Shown here piece by piece: positions 9,125 to 17,204 of a stretch of 64,000 nt of DNA. The stretch covers positions 62,001 to 126,000 of the forward strand of contig NZ_CP012916.1 in the NCBI RefSeq assembly GCF_001315015.1. The letters are read 5' to 3'. Origin of the DNA: Azospirillum brasilense. GTDB taxonomy: Bacteria; Pseudomonadota; Alphaproteobacteria; Azospirillales; Azospirillaceae. How positions within the stretch are numbered: the first letter of the stretch is position 1; each line of letters opens with the position of its first letter. The notes below the pieces were generated by a model that worked only from the letters and a program-made list of their open reading frames with translations, was not told the DNA's origin and did not search any database. The position numbers and the translations under genes are program-made.

Positions 9125-9234
9125 CCCTCTCCCCTCCGGGGAGAGGGTCGGGGTGAGGGGGGTCGGCAATTGCCGAACTCTCCTTTGTCCCCACGACCCC
9201 CTCACCCTAACCCTCTCCCCAGAGGGGAGAGGGG
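9125..9234. repeat. Composite REP-like inverted repeat, copies 2 and 3 of the CCCTCTCCCC hairpin
   Basis: The 130-bp spacer between the permease and binding-protein genes is nearly all palindrome. Two CCCTCTCCCC/GGGGAGAGGG hairpins (9125-9147, loop TCC; 9211-9233, loop AGA) face each other, the inner GGGGTGAGGGG and CCCCCTCACCC segments can also pair, and a perfect 14-bp palindrome TCGGCAATTGCCGA (9163-9176) lies at the centre. Placed after a binding-protein gene, such structures often protect the upstream mRNA and set the binding protein to permease ratio. That role is inferred. Confidence 0.75.
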
Positions 9235-9245
9235 ACTGAGGGACG

Positions 9246-10856
9246 TTACTTCTTGACCATGTAGACGCTGTCGTAGCTCTCGTTCACGCCGATGGCGGTC
9301 GTGACGGCGTTCTTGAAGCGCTTGTCCACGAAGGTCGGGAACTCCATCTCCAGCAGCCAGGCGACCGGCACGTCCTCGACCAGGATCTTCTGGGCGGCGG
9401 AGTAGAGCTGCTGACGCTCCTCGTCCTTGTTGGTCTGGGCGGCCTGGGCGAACAGCTGGTCCACCTCGGGGTTGGAGTAGCCCATGGTGTTGGAGAACAT
9501 CACGCCCTTGCGGATGTTGTCCGAGACGTAGGTGCGCGTGACGCCGAGCGCCGGGTCGCCGTACTGGTAGACGAAGTTGAAGCTCAGGTCGTAGTCCCAG
9601 TTGGACACGCGGTTGACCCAGCCGGCGGCGTCGGTGGTCTCCAGCGTCACGTCGACGCCGACGCGCTTCATCGCCTGCTTCACATACTCGCCCAGACGCG
9701 TCCAGGTCTCGCCATAGGGCATGACGAGCAGGCGCACCTTGGCGCGCGTGCCGTCGGCGCCCTTCTTGTAGCCGGCCTCCTCAAGCAGCGCCTCGGCCCT
9801 CTTCGGGTCGTAGTCGTACTTCCGGACGTTGGGCTCGTGGAAGCGGGTGACCGAGTTCACCGGGCCGGTGGCCGGGCGGCCGAGGCCGAACCAGATCTTG
9901 TCGCGGATGAACTTGCGGTCGATGGCGTGCATCATCGCCTGCCGGAAGCGCTTGTCGTCCAGCGGCTTGTTGCGCGTGTTGATTTCGATCCAGGACAGCG
10001 GCGCGAAGAACTCGTAGCCCTTGGTCGTCATCTCGACGTTGGGCAGGCCCTTCAGGCGCGGGACGTCGAAGGTCTCGATGTCGTTGAACTGGGTCTGCTG
10101 GACGGTGCCCTGCTCCACGGCGACGGCGCGCGAGGCGGCGTCGGGGATCACGCGGAAATAGATGTCGTCCAGATAGGGCTTGCCGGCCTTCCAGTACTCG
10201 TCGTTGCGGACGAGGTGGATGTAGGAGCCCTTGTTCCACTCCTTGAACTTGAAGGGGCCGGTGCCGATCGGGGTGGCGTTGGCCGGGTTGGCCTTGAAGT
10301 CGGTGCCTTCATAGATGTGCTTCGGCATCATCGGAGCCGATGACACCTCGAAGGCCTGAAGGAACGGGCCGAACGGCTCCTTCAGCGTGAACTGGACGGT
10401 GTAGTCGTCCAGCGCCTCGATCTTCTCGCACTTGGAGAAGGTGGCGCGGGCGCGCGGGTGGGTCTCCATCAGGAACTTGGAGGTGGAGAAGACCACGTCG
10501 TGGGCGGTGAAGGGCTTGCCGTCGTGCCACTTGGCGTTCTTCACCAGCTTGAAGGTGTAGACCTTGCCGTCGGGGGAGACTTCCCAGCTTTCCGCCAGTT
10601 CCGGCTGCGGCTTCAGGTCGAAGCTGAAGGTCAACAGGCCCTGGTAGATCTTGCCGGCGACCGTCTGCGTCGGACCCTGCTGGTTGAGGCCCAGCACCAG
10701 GATCGGCGGTTCCGGCTGGACGATGATGTTCATCGTACCGCCGCGCTCCTGCGCCGCGGCGACGCCGGGCATGGTCAGCGCCAGCGGCGCCGCCAGGGCG
10801 GCGGCCAGCGCCGCGGCGGTCAGGGTTTGACGAAAGTGACGCAAACGATTGCTCAT
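9246..10856 (-). CDS. ABC transporter periplasmic substrate-binding protein (family 5, DppA/OppA-like)
   Basis: 536 residues with a signal peptide: basic start, hydrophobic AALAAALAAPLALTM core and AAAQE cleavage region near residue 36. The mature protein has the family 5 solute-binding fold (PEPPILVLGL near the start, SWEVSPDGKVYTFKLVKNAKWHDGKPF near residue 90). It delivers peptides or other amine-containing ligands to the DppBC-type permeases. It precedes the permease genes and is separated from them by the large inverted repeat. The ligand cannot be predicted from the sequence. Confidence 0.93.
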   Translation of the reverse strand: MSNRLRHFRQTLTAAALAAALAAPLALTMPGVAAAQERGGTMNIIVQPEPPILVLGLNQQGPTQTVAGKIYQGLLTFSFDLKPQPELAESWEVSPDGKVYTFKLVKNAKWHDGKPFTAHDVVFSTSKFLMETHPRARATFSKCEKIEALDDYTVQFTLKEPFGPFLQAFEVSSAPMMPKHIYEGTDFKANPANATPIGTGPFKFKEWNKGSYIHLVRNDEYWKAGKPYLDDIYFRVIPDAASRAVAVEQGTVQQTQFNDIETFDVPRLKGLPNVEMTTKGYEFFAPLSWIEINTRNKPLDDKRFRQAMMHAIDRKFIRDKIWFGLGRPATGPVNSVTRFHEPNVRKYDYDPKRAEALLEEAGYKKGADGTRAKVRLLVMPYGETWTRLGEYVKQAMKRVGVDVTLETTDAAGWVNRVSNWDYDLSFNFVYQYGDPALGVTRTYVSDNIRKGVMFSNTMGYSNPEVDQLFAQAAQTNKDEERQQLYSAAQKILVEDVPVAWLLEMEFPTFVDKRFKNAVTTAIGVNESYDSVYMVKK

Positions 10857-10897
10857 GTCTGAAGCCCCCTTATTGTTTGGTTCTCTTCACGCGACCG

Positions 10898-12211
10898 TTA
10901 TGGATCGATGGATTCGAGGCCGCACCAGTCGGCCATGAACAGGGCGAGCACGGCGGTCACCTTCGCCACGCTGTCGAGCGAGACGGACTCGTCGATGCCG
11001 TGGATGCGCTCCGCCTCCGGGCCGTAGCAGGTGGCCGGCGTGTCGCCGTAAAGCACGAAGTTGCGGACGTCGGTGGTGCAGGTCTGGGCCAGCTTCGGCG
11101 CCGGGGTCCCGAAGATCGACCGGTGCGCGGCGTCCAGCGCCTCCAGCATCGGGTGATCGGGGTCCAGCGTGCAGCCCTCGGCCTGGAAGCCGCGGAAGAC
11201 GACGCGGGCGTCGATCCCCTTGAGGTCGGAGTCGCCGCGGCAGGCCTCGGCCACCGCGCGCTCGATCTCGGCGCTGACCTCGGCCGCGGCGCGGCCGGGC
11301 GGGAAGCCGAAGCGCAGCTCCATCCGGCAGCGGGTGGGGACGGAGGACGCCCATTCGCCGCCGTCGATGTGCCCGACGTTCAGGTTGTAGGGGTGGTGGT
11401 GGTGCCCGTAGGCGGGATGCCGCCCGTCCGGGTGGTTCCAGGCCGATTCCAGCGCCTTCAGATGCTTCAGCACGCGGAAGGCCGCCTCGATGGCGTTCAG
11501 CCCGGCGCCGGTGTCCAGCACATGGGCGGGGCGGCCGGTCACCTCCAGCTCGCAGCGGATCACGCCGATCTGGGCGATCTGGAGGGTGTGGTTGAAGGGC
11601 TCCGGGATCACCGCGGCGTCGGCCTTGTAGCCGCGGGCGACGCAGGCGAGCGCGCCGTTGCCGGTGCACTCCTCCTCGACCACCGACTGGAGGTAGACCG
11701 GGGCGGCGGGCTGGACGCCCAGGCTTTGCAGCGCCTTGAAGGCCATGACGTAGGCGACGATGCCGGCCTTCATGTCGCCGGCGCCGCGCCCGTAGAGGCG
11801 GCCGTCGCGGACCACCGGCTCGAAGGGCGGGGCGGACCACAGCTCCTCCGGACCGGTCGGCACCACGTCGATGTGGCCGTTCAGGATCAGCGACTTGCCG
11901 GTCGCGCGCCGCGGCGTGTGGACGCCGACGACGTTCTCGCGGCCTTCGTAGGAGATCAGGGAGGGGGACCAGCCGGGCTGGGCCTTCAGCGCCTCTTCGT
12001 CGATGGCGAAGCGGTCCACCTCCAGGCCCATGTCCCGGAAGATCCGTTCCATCAGATCCTGCGCCGGGCCTTCCTGCCCCAGCAGGCTGGGGCTCCGGAC
12101 CAGATCGGACAGCAGGTGCACTCCATCCTCGCGCAGCGTCGCGACCGCGCCCAGGATCGCATCCCGGTCCACGGCTGCAATGCTCCGCCCACCCTCGTCG
12201 GATGCGGGCAT
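10898..12211 (-). CDS. M20-family metallodeacylase (ArgE/DapE-like)
   Basis: 437 residues with the dinuclear zinc-peptidase motifs LNGHIDVVP (His and Asp ligands plus catalytic Asp), YGRGAGDMKAG (bridging Asp) and VVEEECTGNGA (general-base and ligand glutamates). Family members cleave N-acyl groups from amino acids or hydrolyse small peptides. It is the first gene of the leftward operon, 41 bp before the binding protein, and lies divergent to the LysR gene. It is a second, distinct M20 enzyme in the same operon. Specific substrate unknown. Confidence 0.87.
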   Translation of the reverse strand: MPASDEGGRSIAAVDRDAILGAVATLREDGVHLLSDLVRSPSLLGQEGPAQDLMERIFRDMGLEVDRFAIDEEALKAQPGWSPSLISYEGRENVVGVHTPRRATGKSLILNGHIDVVPTGPEELWSAPPFEPVVRDGRLYGRGAGDMKAGIVAYVMAFKALQSLGVQPAAPVYLQSVVEEECTGNGALACVARGYKADAAVIPEPFNHTLQIAQIGVIRCELEVTGRPAHVLDTGAGLNAIEAAFRVLKHLKALESAWNHPDGRHPAYGHHHHPYNLNVGHIDGGEWASSVPTRCRMELRFGFPPGRAAAEVSAEIERAVAEACRGDSDLKGIDARVVFRGFQAEGCTLDPDHPMLEALDAAHRSIFGTPAPKLAQTCTTDVRNFVLYGDTPATCYGPEAERIHGIDESVSLDSVAKVTAVLALFMADWCGLESIDP

Positions 12212-12315
12212 GACGACTCCGTTCTTACCACTCCGCCGCGCAGTCGTCCTTATGGGTCGGCAAATCTCCGGAAAGAAACTGTGGCGATTTCGACTTTCGG
12301 ACTAGGACCACCGGA

Positions 12316-12333
12316 TTTGCCCGATTGGGCGAA
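12316..12333. promoter_or_regulatory. Candidate LysR operator in divergent spacer
   Basis: TTTGCCC-GATT-GGGCGAA is a near-perfect inverted repeat (6 of 7 pairs) in the 216-bp spacer between the M20 gene and the LysR gene, about 105 bp from one start and 95 bp from the other. LysR-type regulators usually bind dyads in such spacers. Position and symmetry are the only evidence. Confidence 0.35.
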
Positions 12334-12427
12334 GCCGGGGATCGACCGCTGACGACAGGCGTATTACAATTCAGCTTCTCATCCTCCGCCAAATCGATAA
12401 TCCTCATTGCCGACATAAGCAGGATTT

Positions 12428-13447
12428 ATGGCGATGGGTTTTCCCCCGATGACGGCGCGCGATCTGGAACGGCTGGGCCACCAGCTGGACTGGAACCTGT
12501 TGCGCACCTTCATGGTGATCGTGCAGGAGCAGGGGCTGACCCGCGCGGCGCAGCGCCTGGGGCTGACCCAGCCGGCGGTGTCCCAGGCCCTGAAGCGGCT
12601 GGAGGACCAGATGGGCCGCAGCCTGATCGAGCGCGGACAGGGCCGCTTCCGGGTGACCGAGGCAGGCGAGATCATCTACGCCGAGGTGCTGGAGATCTAC
12701 GGCAACATCTCCCGCTTCGCCGTTCTGATGCGCGACATCCGCGAGGAGATTTCCGGCCACATCCGAATCCTGCTGGCCAGCCGGATCCAGTCGCTGCTGT
12801 TCGACGCCCTGCTGGAACGCTTCCACGCCACCCACCCACAGGTGACCTTCCGGCTGGACGTGATGGCGAGCGCCGACGTCCACATGGCGATCCAGCAGAA
12901 GACCGGCTCGCTCGGCCTCTGCCTGATGCGGGAGCCGCCGCCGCTGGTCGAGCACGCGCTGTTCGCCCGGCAGATCTACCGCCTGTATTGCGGGCCGCGG
13001 CACCATCTGTTCGGACGCACCGGCCTGACGCTCAGCGATCTGCGCAGCGAGGGGTTCGTCTCCTTCACCTCCGACCAGATCGGCGGGGTGCTGTCGCCGC
13101 TGGCCGTCTTCCGCGCGCAGGAGGGGATCGAGAGCCGGATCGTCGGCGCCTCGGTCAATCTGGACGAGGTGCGGCGGATGATCTCCGTCGGGCTGGGCAT
13201 CGGGCCGCTGCCGCGCCATGTGGCGGAGCGCGACGTGCGCGATGGGCTGCTCTGGCCGCTGCCGCCGGAGGAAGGGGTGGCGCCGGTGGACATCCATCTG
13301 CTGTGGAACCCCGCCGCCAAGATGAACCGGGCGGAACGCGCCTTCATCGAGCATTGCCGCGCCGCCATCGCCGGGATTCCGCTCGACCTGCGGTTCGATC
13401 CGGCGGCGGTCAGCGAGTGGATCGACCGCCAGTTCGGCGGCGACTGA
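12428..13447 (+). CDS. LysR-family transcriptional regulator
   Basis: 339 residues. A winged helix-turn-helix occupies about residues 20-80, with the recognisable QGLTRAAQRLGLTQPAVSQALKRLEDQMG segment, followed by the linker helix and a two-lobed effector-binding domain. It is transcribed away from the ten-gene catabolic and transport operon, the standard arrangement for a LysR regulator of its neighbour, so it probably activates that operon in response to a pathway metabolite. The assignment to family is certain; target and inducer are inferred from position. Confidence 0.93.
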   Translation: MAMGFPPMTARDLERLGHQLDWNLLRTFMVIVQEQGLTRAAQRLGLTQPAVSQALKRLEDQMGRSLIERGQGRFRVTEAGEIIYAEVLEIYGNISRFAVLMRDIREEISGHIRILLASRIQSLLFDALLERFHATHPQVTFRLDVMASADVHMAIQQKTGSLGLCLMREPPPLVEHALFARQIYRLYCGPRHHLFGRTGLTLSDLRSEGFVSFTSDQIGGVLSPLAVFRAQEGIESRIVGASVNLDEVRRMISVGLGIGPLPRHVAERDVRDGLLWPLPPEEGVAPVDIHLLWNPAAKMNRAERAFIEHCRAAIAGIPLDLRFDPAAVSEWIDRQFGGD

Positions 13448-13498
13448 TCCTTCCGCGTTTTCGATGCCCCGTTTCTGATGTCCCTAAGGGGCTCGTGC

Positions 13499-13517
13499 CG
13501 TCATCCAGCGGATGACG
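13499..13517 (+). terminator. Hairpin after LysR gene
   Basis: CGTCATCC-AGC-GGATGACG, a perfect 8-bp stem, about 50 bp downstream of the LysR stop. No strong T run follows, so it is a weak terminator candidate. Confidence 0.4.
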
Positions 13518-13767
13518 CGGCGCGGCGCCTGCGCGCCTGCAAGAGGCCGCAAGCAAAAATTCCCATTCTCTTCCCCGGTCTTTGATAGACAAAAGATTCC
13601 TTTTTGAAAAACAAAGACTTCCAAGAGTCTTTGCGAAAGATACCGGGAATCTCACAAAAATGCCCCGCCGGACGAGTCCTCCAAATTGGTAGTGGTGACA
13701 TATGCCAAAGGGCGAAAACGCCGAAGAACTCATACCAGAAGACAACATCTTAAGAGAGCATTGACAA
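13518..13767. other. AT-richer non-coding spacer upstream of the beta-helix gene
   Basis: No gene seen. Together with the LysR 3' hairpin this makes a 320-bp gap with base composition clearly richer in A and T than its surroundings. It holds a perfect inverted repeat AAAGACT-TCCAAG-AGTCTTT (13613-13632) about 135 bp before the beta-helix start, a candidate operator. Promoter elements for the beta-helix gene presumably lie here, but I could not fix -35 and -10 boxes. Confidence 0.5.
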
Positions 13768-16581
13768 ATGGCTAACCTGTACGGACCGAAGACGCTGACC
13801 GCCCCTGCTGGTGCGATCGTCATAGCACCCGGCGCCAACATCCAGTCCATCGTCAATGGCGCTCCCACTGGCGCGACCTTCTGGTTGCAGCCGGGCGAGT
13901 ACCGTCTCCAGTCGATCACTCCCAAGGACAACCAGACCTTCATCGGGGCCGAGGGCGCCGTGCTGAACGGGTCGAAGCTGCTGACCGGCTTCACACAGGA
14001 GAGCGCAGGACGCTGGGTGATCGGCGGGCAGACCCAGCAGGGCGAGCGCCGCGCGACGGACGAGGCGACGCCCGGCGCGATGCGCGCCGGCTATCCGGAG
14101 ACCGTCTATGTCGACGACAAGCCGCTGACGCCCGTTGACGCGCTGTCGAAGCTGAAGGCGGGAACCTTCTACTTCGACTACAACGCCGACAAGATCTATC
14201 TGGGCGACAACCCGGCGGGGCACAAGGTGGAGGCAGGGACGACCGCCCACGCCTTCGGCGGCGCCGCTAAGGGCGTGACGGTGAAGAACCTCGTCATCGA
14301 GAAATACACCCCGCCGGCGCAGGAAGGCGCCATCCAGGGCGACGCCAACTGGACCATCCAGGACAACGAGCTGCGGCTGAACTACGCGGTCGGCGCCACG
14401 GCCCAGGACGGCAGCAAGTTCATCGGCAATTACGTCCACGACAACGGCGAGATGGGCTTGGGCGGCGCCGGGGCCAAGATTCTGGTCGAAGGCAACGAGA
14501 TCGCGCGCAACGGCGCCTGGTCGGGCATCGACGTGTTCTGGGAGGGCGGCGGCACCAAGTTCGCCTACACCACCGATCTGGTGGTCCGCGGCAACTATTC
14601 CCACGACAACACCGGTTTCGGCCTGTGGACCGACATCGACAATGTCAGGACGGTGTACGAGAACAACGTGCTCGTGAACAACAGCGGCGGCGGCATCACC
14701 CACGAGATCAGCTACGACGCCGTCATCCGCAACAACGTGATGGTCGGCAACGGCGCCAAGCCGCAGGCCGAGGGCTGGCTGTGGGGCGGGTCGATCCAGA
14801 TCCAGAATTCGCAGAACGTCGAGGCCTACGGCAACAAGATCGACATCACCGGGGTCAAGGGCGCCAACAGCATCGTGATGATCCAGCAGGACCGCGGCGC
14901 CGGCGAGTTCGGGACCTGGAAAACGACCAACAACAAGATCCACGACAACATCATCGTCTCGAAGGACGGCAACGGCCAGTCGGGCGGCGTCGCCGATTAC
15001 GACGAGGCCGGCATGCTGAACGGCGGCAACGTGTGGGACAACAACACCTACTACATGCCGGACGGCGACCGCTGGCGGTGGGGCGACTTCCCGGAAGGCG
15101 ACAGCTGGTCCGCCTACATGAACGCGACCACGCAGGACGAGCATTCGACCCTGTCCCAGGCCTACCCCTCGACCGCCGGCTGGATGACGGTCACGCCCAC
15201 CGCACCGACCAACCCGCCGGCCCCGACCCCGACCGACACCACGCCGCCCACGGTCAAGGTGAGCATCGCCGACAGCAGCGTGACCAAGGGTGAGGCGCCG
15301 CTCGTCACCTTCGCCTTCAGCGAGGCGGTGAAGGACTTCGCGCTGGCCGACACCACGGTGAAGGGCGGCACGCTCAGCGGCTTCAAGACGGTGGACGCCT
15401 CCACCTACACCGCCGTCTTCACGCCCTCGACCAACACGAAGATCACCGACGCCAACGTCGCGGTGAAAGCCGGCAGCTACACCGACCTTGCCGGCAACGC
15501 GGGTAAGGCGGGGGCCTCCACCGGCTTCGCGGTGGACACCACGACCACCGTTCCGACGACCCCCACGGCCAGCGTCACGACGATCAAGGTCAACGCCTCC
15601 GGCGCCGCCGCTGGCGGGGTGAATGCGCATTTCAAGGTGCTGGTGGACGGCAAGGCCATCGGCGACGCCACGGTCGGCACGGCGGCCAAGGACTACAGCT
15701 TCACCACCAGCCTGACCGCCGGGCAACCGCACAAGGTGCAGATCCAGTATGACAACGACGGCTTTGTGAACGGGCAGGACCGCAACCTGTTCGTCAACAA
15801 GATCACCATCAACGGCACCGCCCACAACCCGACCGACAGCGTCGTCACCTACGACAAGGGCGCGCTGGACGGCAAGGACGTGGTCAAGGGCCAGTCGTCG
15901 ATGTGGTGGGGCGGCACGCTGGTGGTCGACGCCCCGGCCAAGGAGTTCCCTGCGGGCGGCTCGCTGCCGCAGAGCGGTCCCAGCACGACGACGATCACCG
16001 TCAACGCCTCCGGCGCCGCGGCCGGCGGGGTGAACGCCCACTTTAACCTGCTGGTCGACGGCCAGAAGGTCGGTGAGGGCGTGGCCGGAACCTCGGCCAA
16101 GGACTACAGCTTCACCACCAGCCTGAGCGCCGATCAGGCGCACAAGGTGCAGATCCAGTACGACAACGATGCCGTGGTGAACGGCCAGGACCGCAGCCTG
16201 TTCGTCAACAAGGTCACGATCAACGGCAAGTCCGTCCTGCCCACCGACGGCATCGTCACCTATGACAAGGGCGCTCTGGACGGCAAGGACGTGGTCAAGG
16301 GCCAGGCCGGCCTGTGGTGGAACGGCACGCTGGTGGTGGACGCCGACAAGGGCTTCTTCCCTTCGGCCACCCCGGTCGGCGAGGCTACGGCGCTGGCGCT
16401 CGACGCCGGGACGGACAGCGTGTGGAGCCACGTCGCCACCCAGCAGGCGGCGGCCGCTCCGGTTGCCGTGGCCGACGCGACGGTCGCGGCGAACAGCCTG
16501 TACGGGGCCATGCCGGTCGAAGCCGGCTATGATCCGCTGTTTGACCACATCGACCCGTCGCTGCTGAGCCACGCGGCCTGA
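13768..16581 (+). CDS. Right-handed beta-helix protein with Ig-like domain and two CBM60-like modules
   Basis: 937 residues. Residues ~15-470 are a parallel beta-helix with many Asn-rich rungs (for example IRNNVMVGNG, VEGNEIARNG, the type seen in polysaccharide lyases and C5-epimerases). A Thr/Pro linker (~475-490) leads to a bacterial Ig-like domain (~490-590). Two near-identical modules (~604-725 and ~739-865) have the features of Ca-dependent CBM60-type carbohydrate-binding modules, with repeated QYDND, NGQDR and WWxGTLVVDA motifs. A tail of about 70 residues ends the protein. There is no N-terminal signal peptide, so export would need a C-terminal signal (type I) or another route. The helix domain is paralogous to the protein at 42666-44171. 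Probably binds or modifies the polysaccharide made by the adjacent locus; catalytic activity is not proven. Confidence 0.8.
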   Translation: MANLYGPKTLTAPAGAIVIAPGANIQSIVNGAPTGATFWLQPGEYRLQSITPKDNQTFIGAEGAVLNGSKLLTGFTQESAGRWVIGGQTQQGERRATDEATPGAMRAGYPETVYVDDKPLTPVDALSKLKAGTFYFDYNADKIYLGDNPAGHKVEAGTTAHAFGGAAKGVTVKNLVIEKYTPPAQEGAIQGDANWTIQDNELRLNYAVGATAQDGSKFIGNYVHDNGEMGLGGAGAKILVEGNEIARNGAWSGIDVFWEGGGTKFAYTTDLVVRGNYSHDNTGFGLWTDIDNVRTVYENNVLVNNSGGGITHEISYDAVIRNNVMVGNGAKPQAEGWLWGGSIQIQNSQNVEAYGNKIDITGVKGANSIVMIQQDRGAGEFGTWKTTNNKIHDNIIVSKDGNGQSGGVADYDEAGMLNGGNVWDNNTYYMPDGDRWRWGDFPEGDSWSAYMNATTQDEHSTLSQAYPSTAGWMTVTPTAPTNPPAPTPTDTTPPTVKVSIADSSVTKGEAPLVTFAFSEAVKDFALADTTVKGGTLSGFKTVDASTYTAVFTPSTNTKITDANVAVKAGSYTDLAGNAGKAGASTGFAVDTTTTVPTTPTASVTTIKVNASGAAAGGVNAHFKVLVDGKAIGDATVGTAAKDYSFTTSLTAGQPHKVQIQYDNDGFVNGQDRNLFVNKITINGTAHNPTDSVVTYDKGALDGKDVVKGQSSMWWGGTLVVDAPAKEFPAGGSLPQSGPSTTTITVNASGAAAGGVNAHFNLLVDGQKVGEGVAGTSAKDYSFTTSLSADQAHKVQIQYDNDAVVNGQDRSLFVNKVTINGKSVLPTDGIVTYDKGALDGKDVVKGQAGLWWNGTLVVDADKGFFPSATPVGEATALALDAGTDSVWSHVATQQAAAAPVAVADATVAANSLYGAMPVEAGYDPLFDHIDPSLLSHAA
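15580..16360 (+). repeat. Intragenic tandem duplication encoding two CBM60-like modules
   Basis: Two direct copies of about 370 bp (15580-15945 and 15985-16360) inside the beta-helix gene. Both begin with a VNASGAAAGGVNAHF segment and end with GTLVVDA. High identity at both protein and DNA level (for example the shared run encoding KDYSFTTSL) suggests a recent duplication or ongoing gene conversion. Confidence 0.85.
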
Positions 16582-16598
16582 CGCGACCGGAACGGCGA

Positions 16599-16628
16599 GG
16601 GGCGGTCCAACCGACGCTGGACCGCCCC
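16599..16628 (+). terminator. Strong hairpin after beta-helix gene
   Basis: GGGGCGGTCCA (16599-16609) pairs perfectly with TGGACCGCCCC (16618-16628) across an 8-base loop, 18 bp after the stop codon. The stem is strong but the following bases are not T-rich. Confidence 0.65.
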
Positions 16629-17204
16629 CTGGCGGCTGTCGAAACCGGAAGACCGTTGCGGGCTTTACCACGGTCCCGGCGGGGTGACGCCGATCCGGCG
16701 CGGGTGGTTCAGCCGCGGCTCACCGGCGCCCGAGCATGCCGGGATATCGTTTCTCCTCATCGAGACGGCGGACCGATTGAACCTTGCTCCCCATGCCTGC
16801 GAACATGGGGGTGGCCGCGCCTCATTGGGGTCATTCATGTGCCGTTTGTGTTGCGCATCGCGCCGATGGGTCTCTCATGGGTAGGTGCATCACCATCATT
16901 CAAACTGGTTACGTGTCTTGGAAAGGCCGCTTTGATATCATCGGTTCGATAGACGGATTTTCCCGGTTCGATTGTGTGTCATTTGCCCGGTGCGGCTGGC
17001 GCAACCGCGTTAAGACGGCGCAGGGCGTGCAATGGCGGACAATCCCGACCGACACCTAGGGACGCTATCAACAGGCCATCCAGGAAACACGAATCGCCGG
17101 GTCCTGCGCGGGCGAGCGGTGGAGGGCGATCAGCCGCGCCCTTCACCGCGCTCGTTCCCCGATTCTGTGCGTGCACCGGCGGTTTCGAGCGCGAGGTGAT
17201 GCTG
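16629..17204. other. Non-coding spacer upstream of aminotransferase gene
   Basis: About 575 bp without a convincing gene; the open frames in it lack ribosome-binding sites and recognisable products. It contains one perfect 7-bp inverted repeat, CCCCATG (16789-16795) and CATGGGG (16804-16810), and an AT-richer stretch around 16880-16960 where the aminotransferase promoter is most likely. Confidence 0.45.

Noticed and set aside
13750..16671. 973-codon minus-strand frame opposite the large beta-helix gene
   Set aside because: Mirror of the duplicated modules; no domain and no ribosome-binding site. The plus-strand product is unambiguous.
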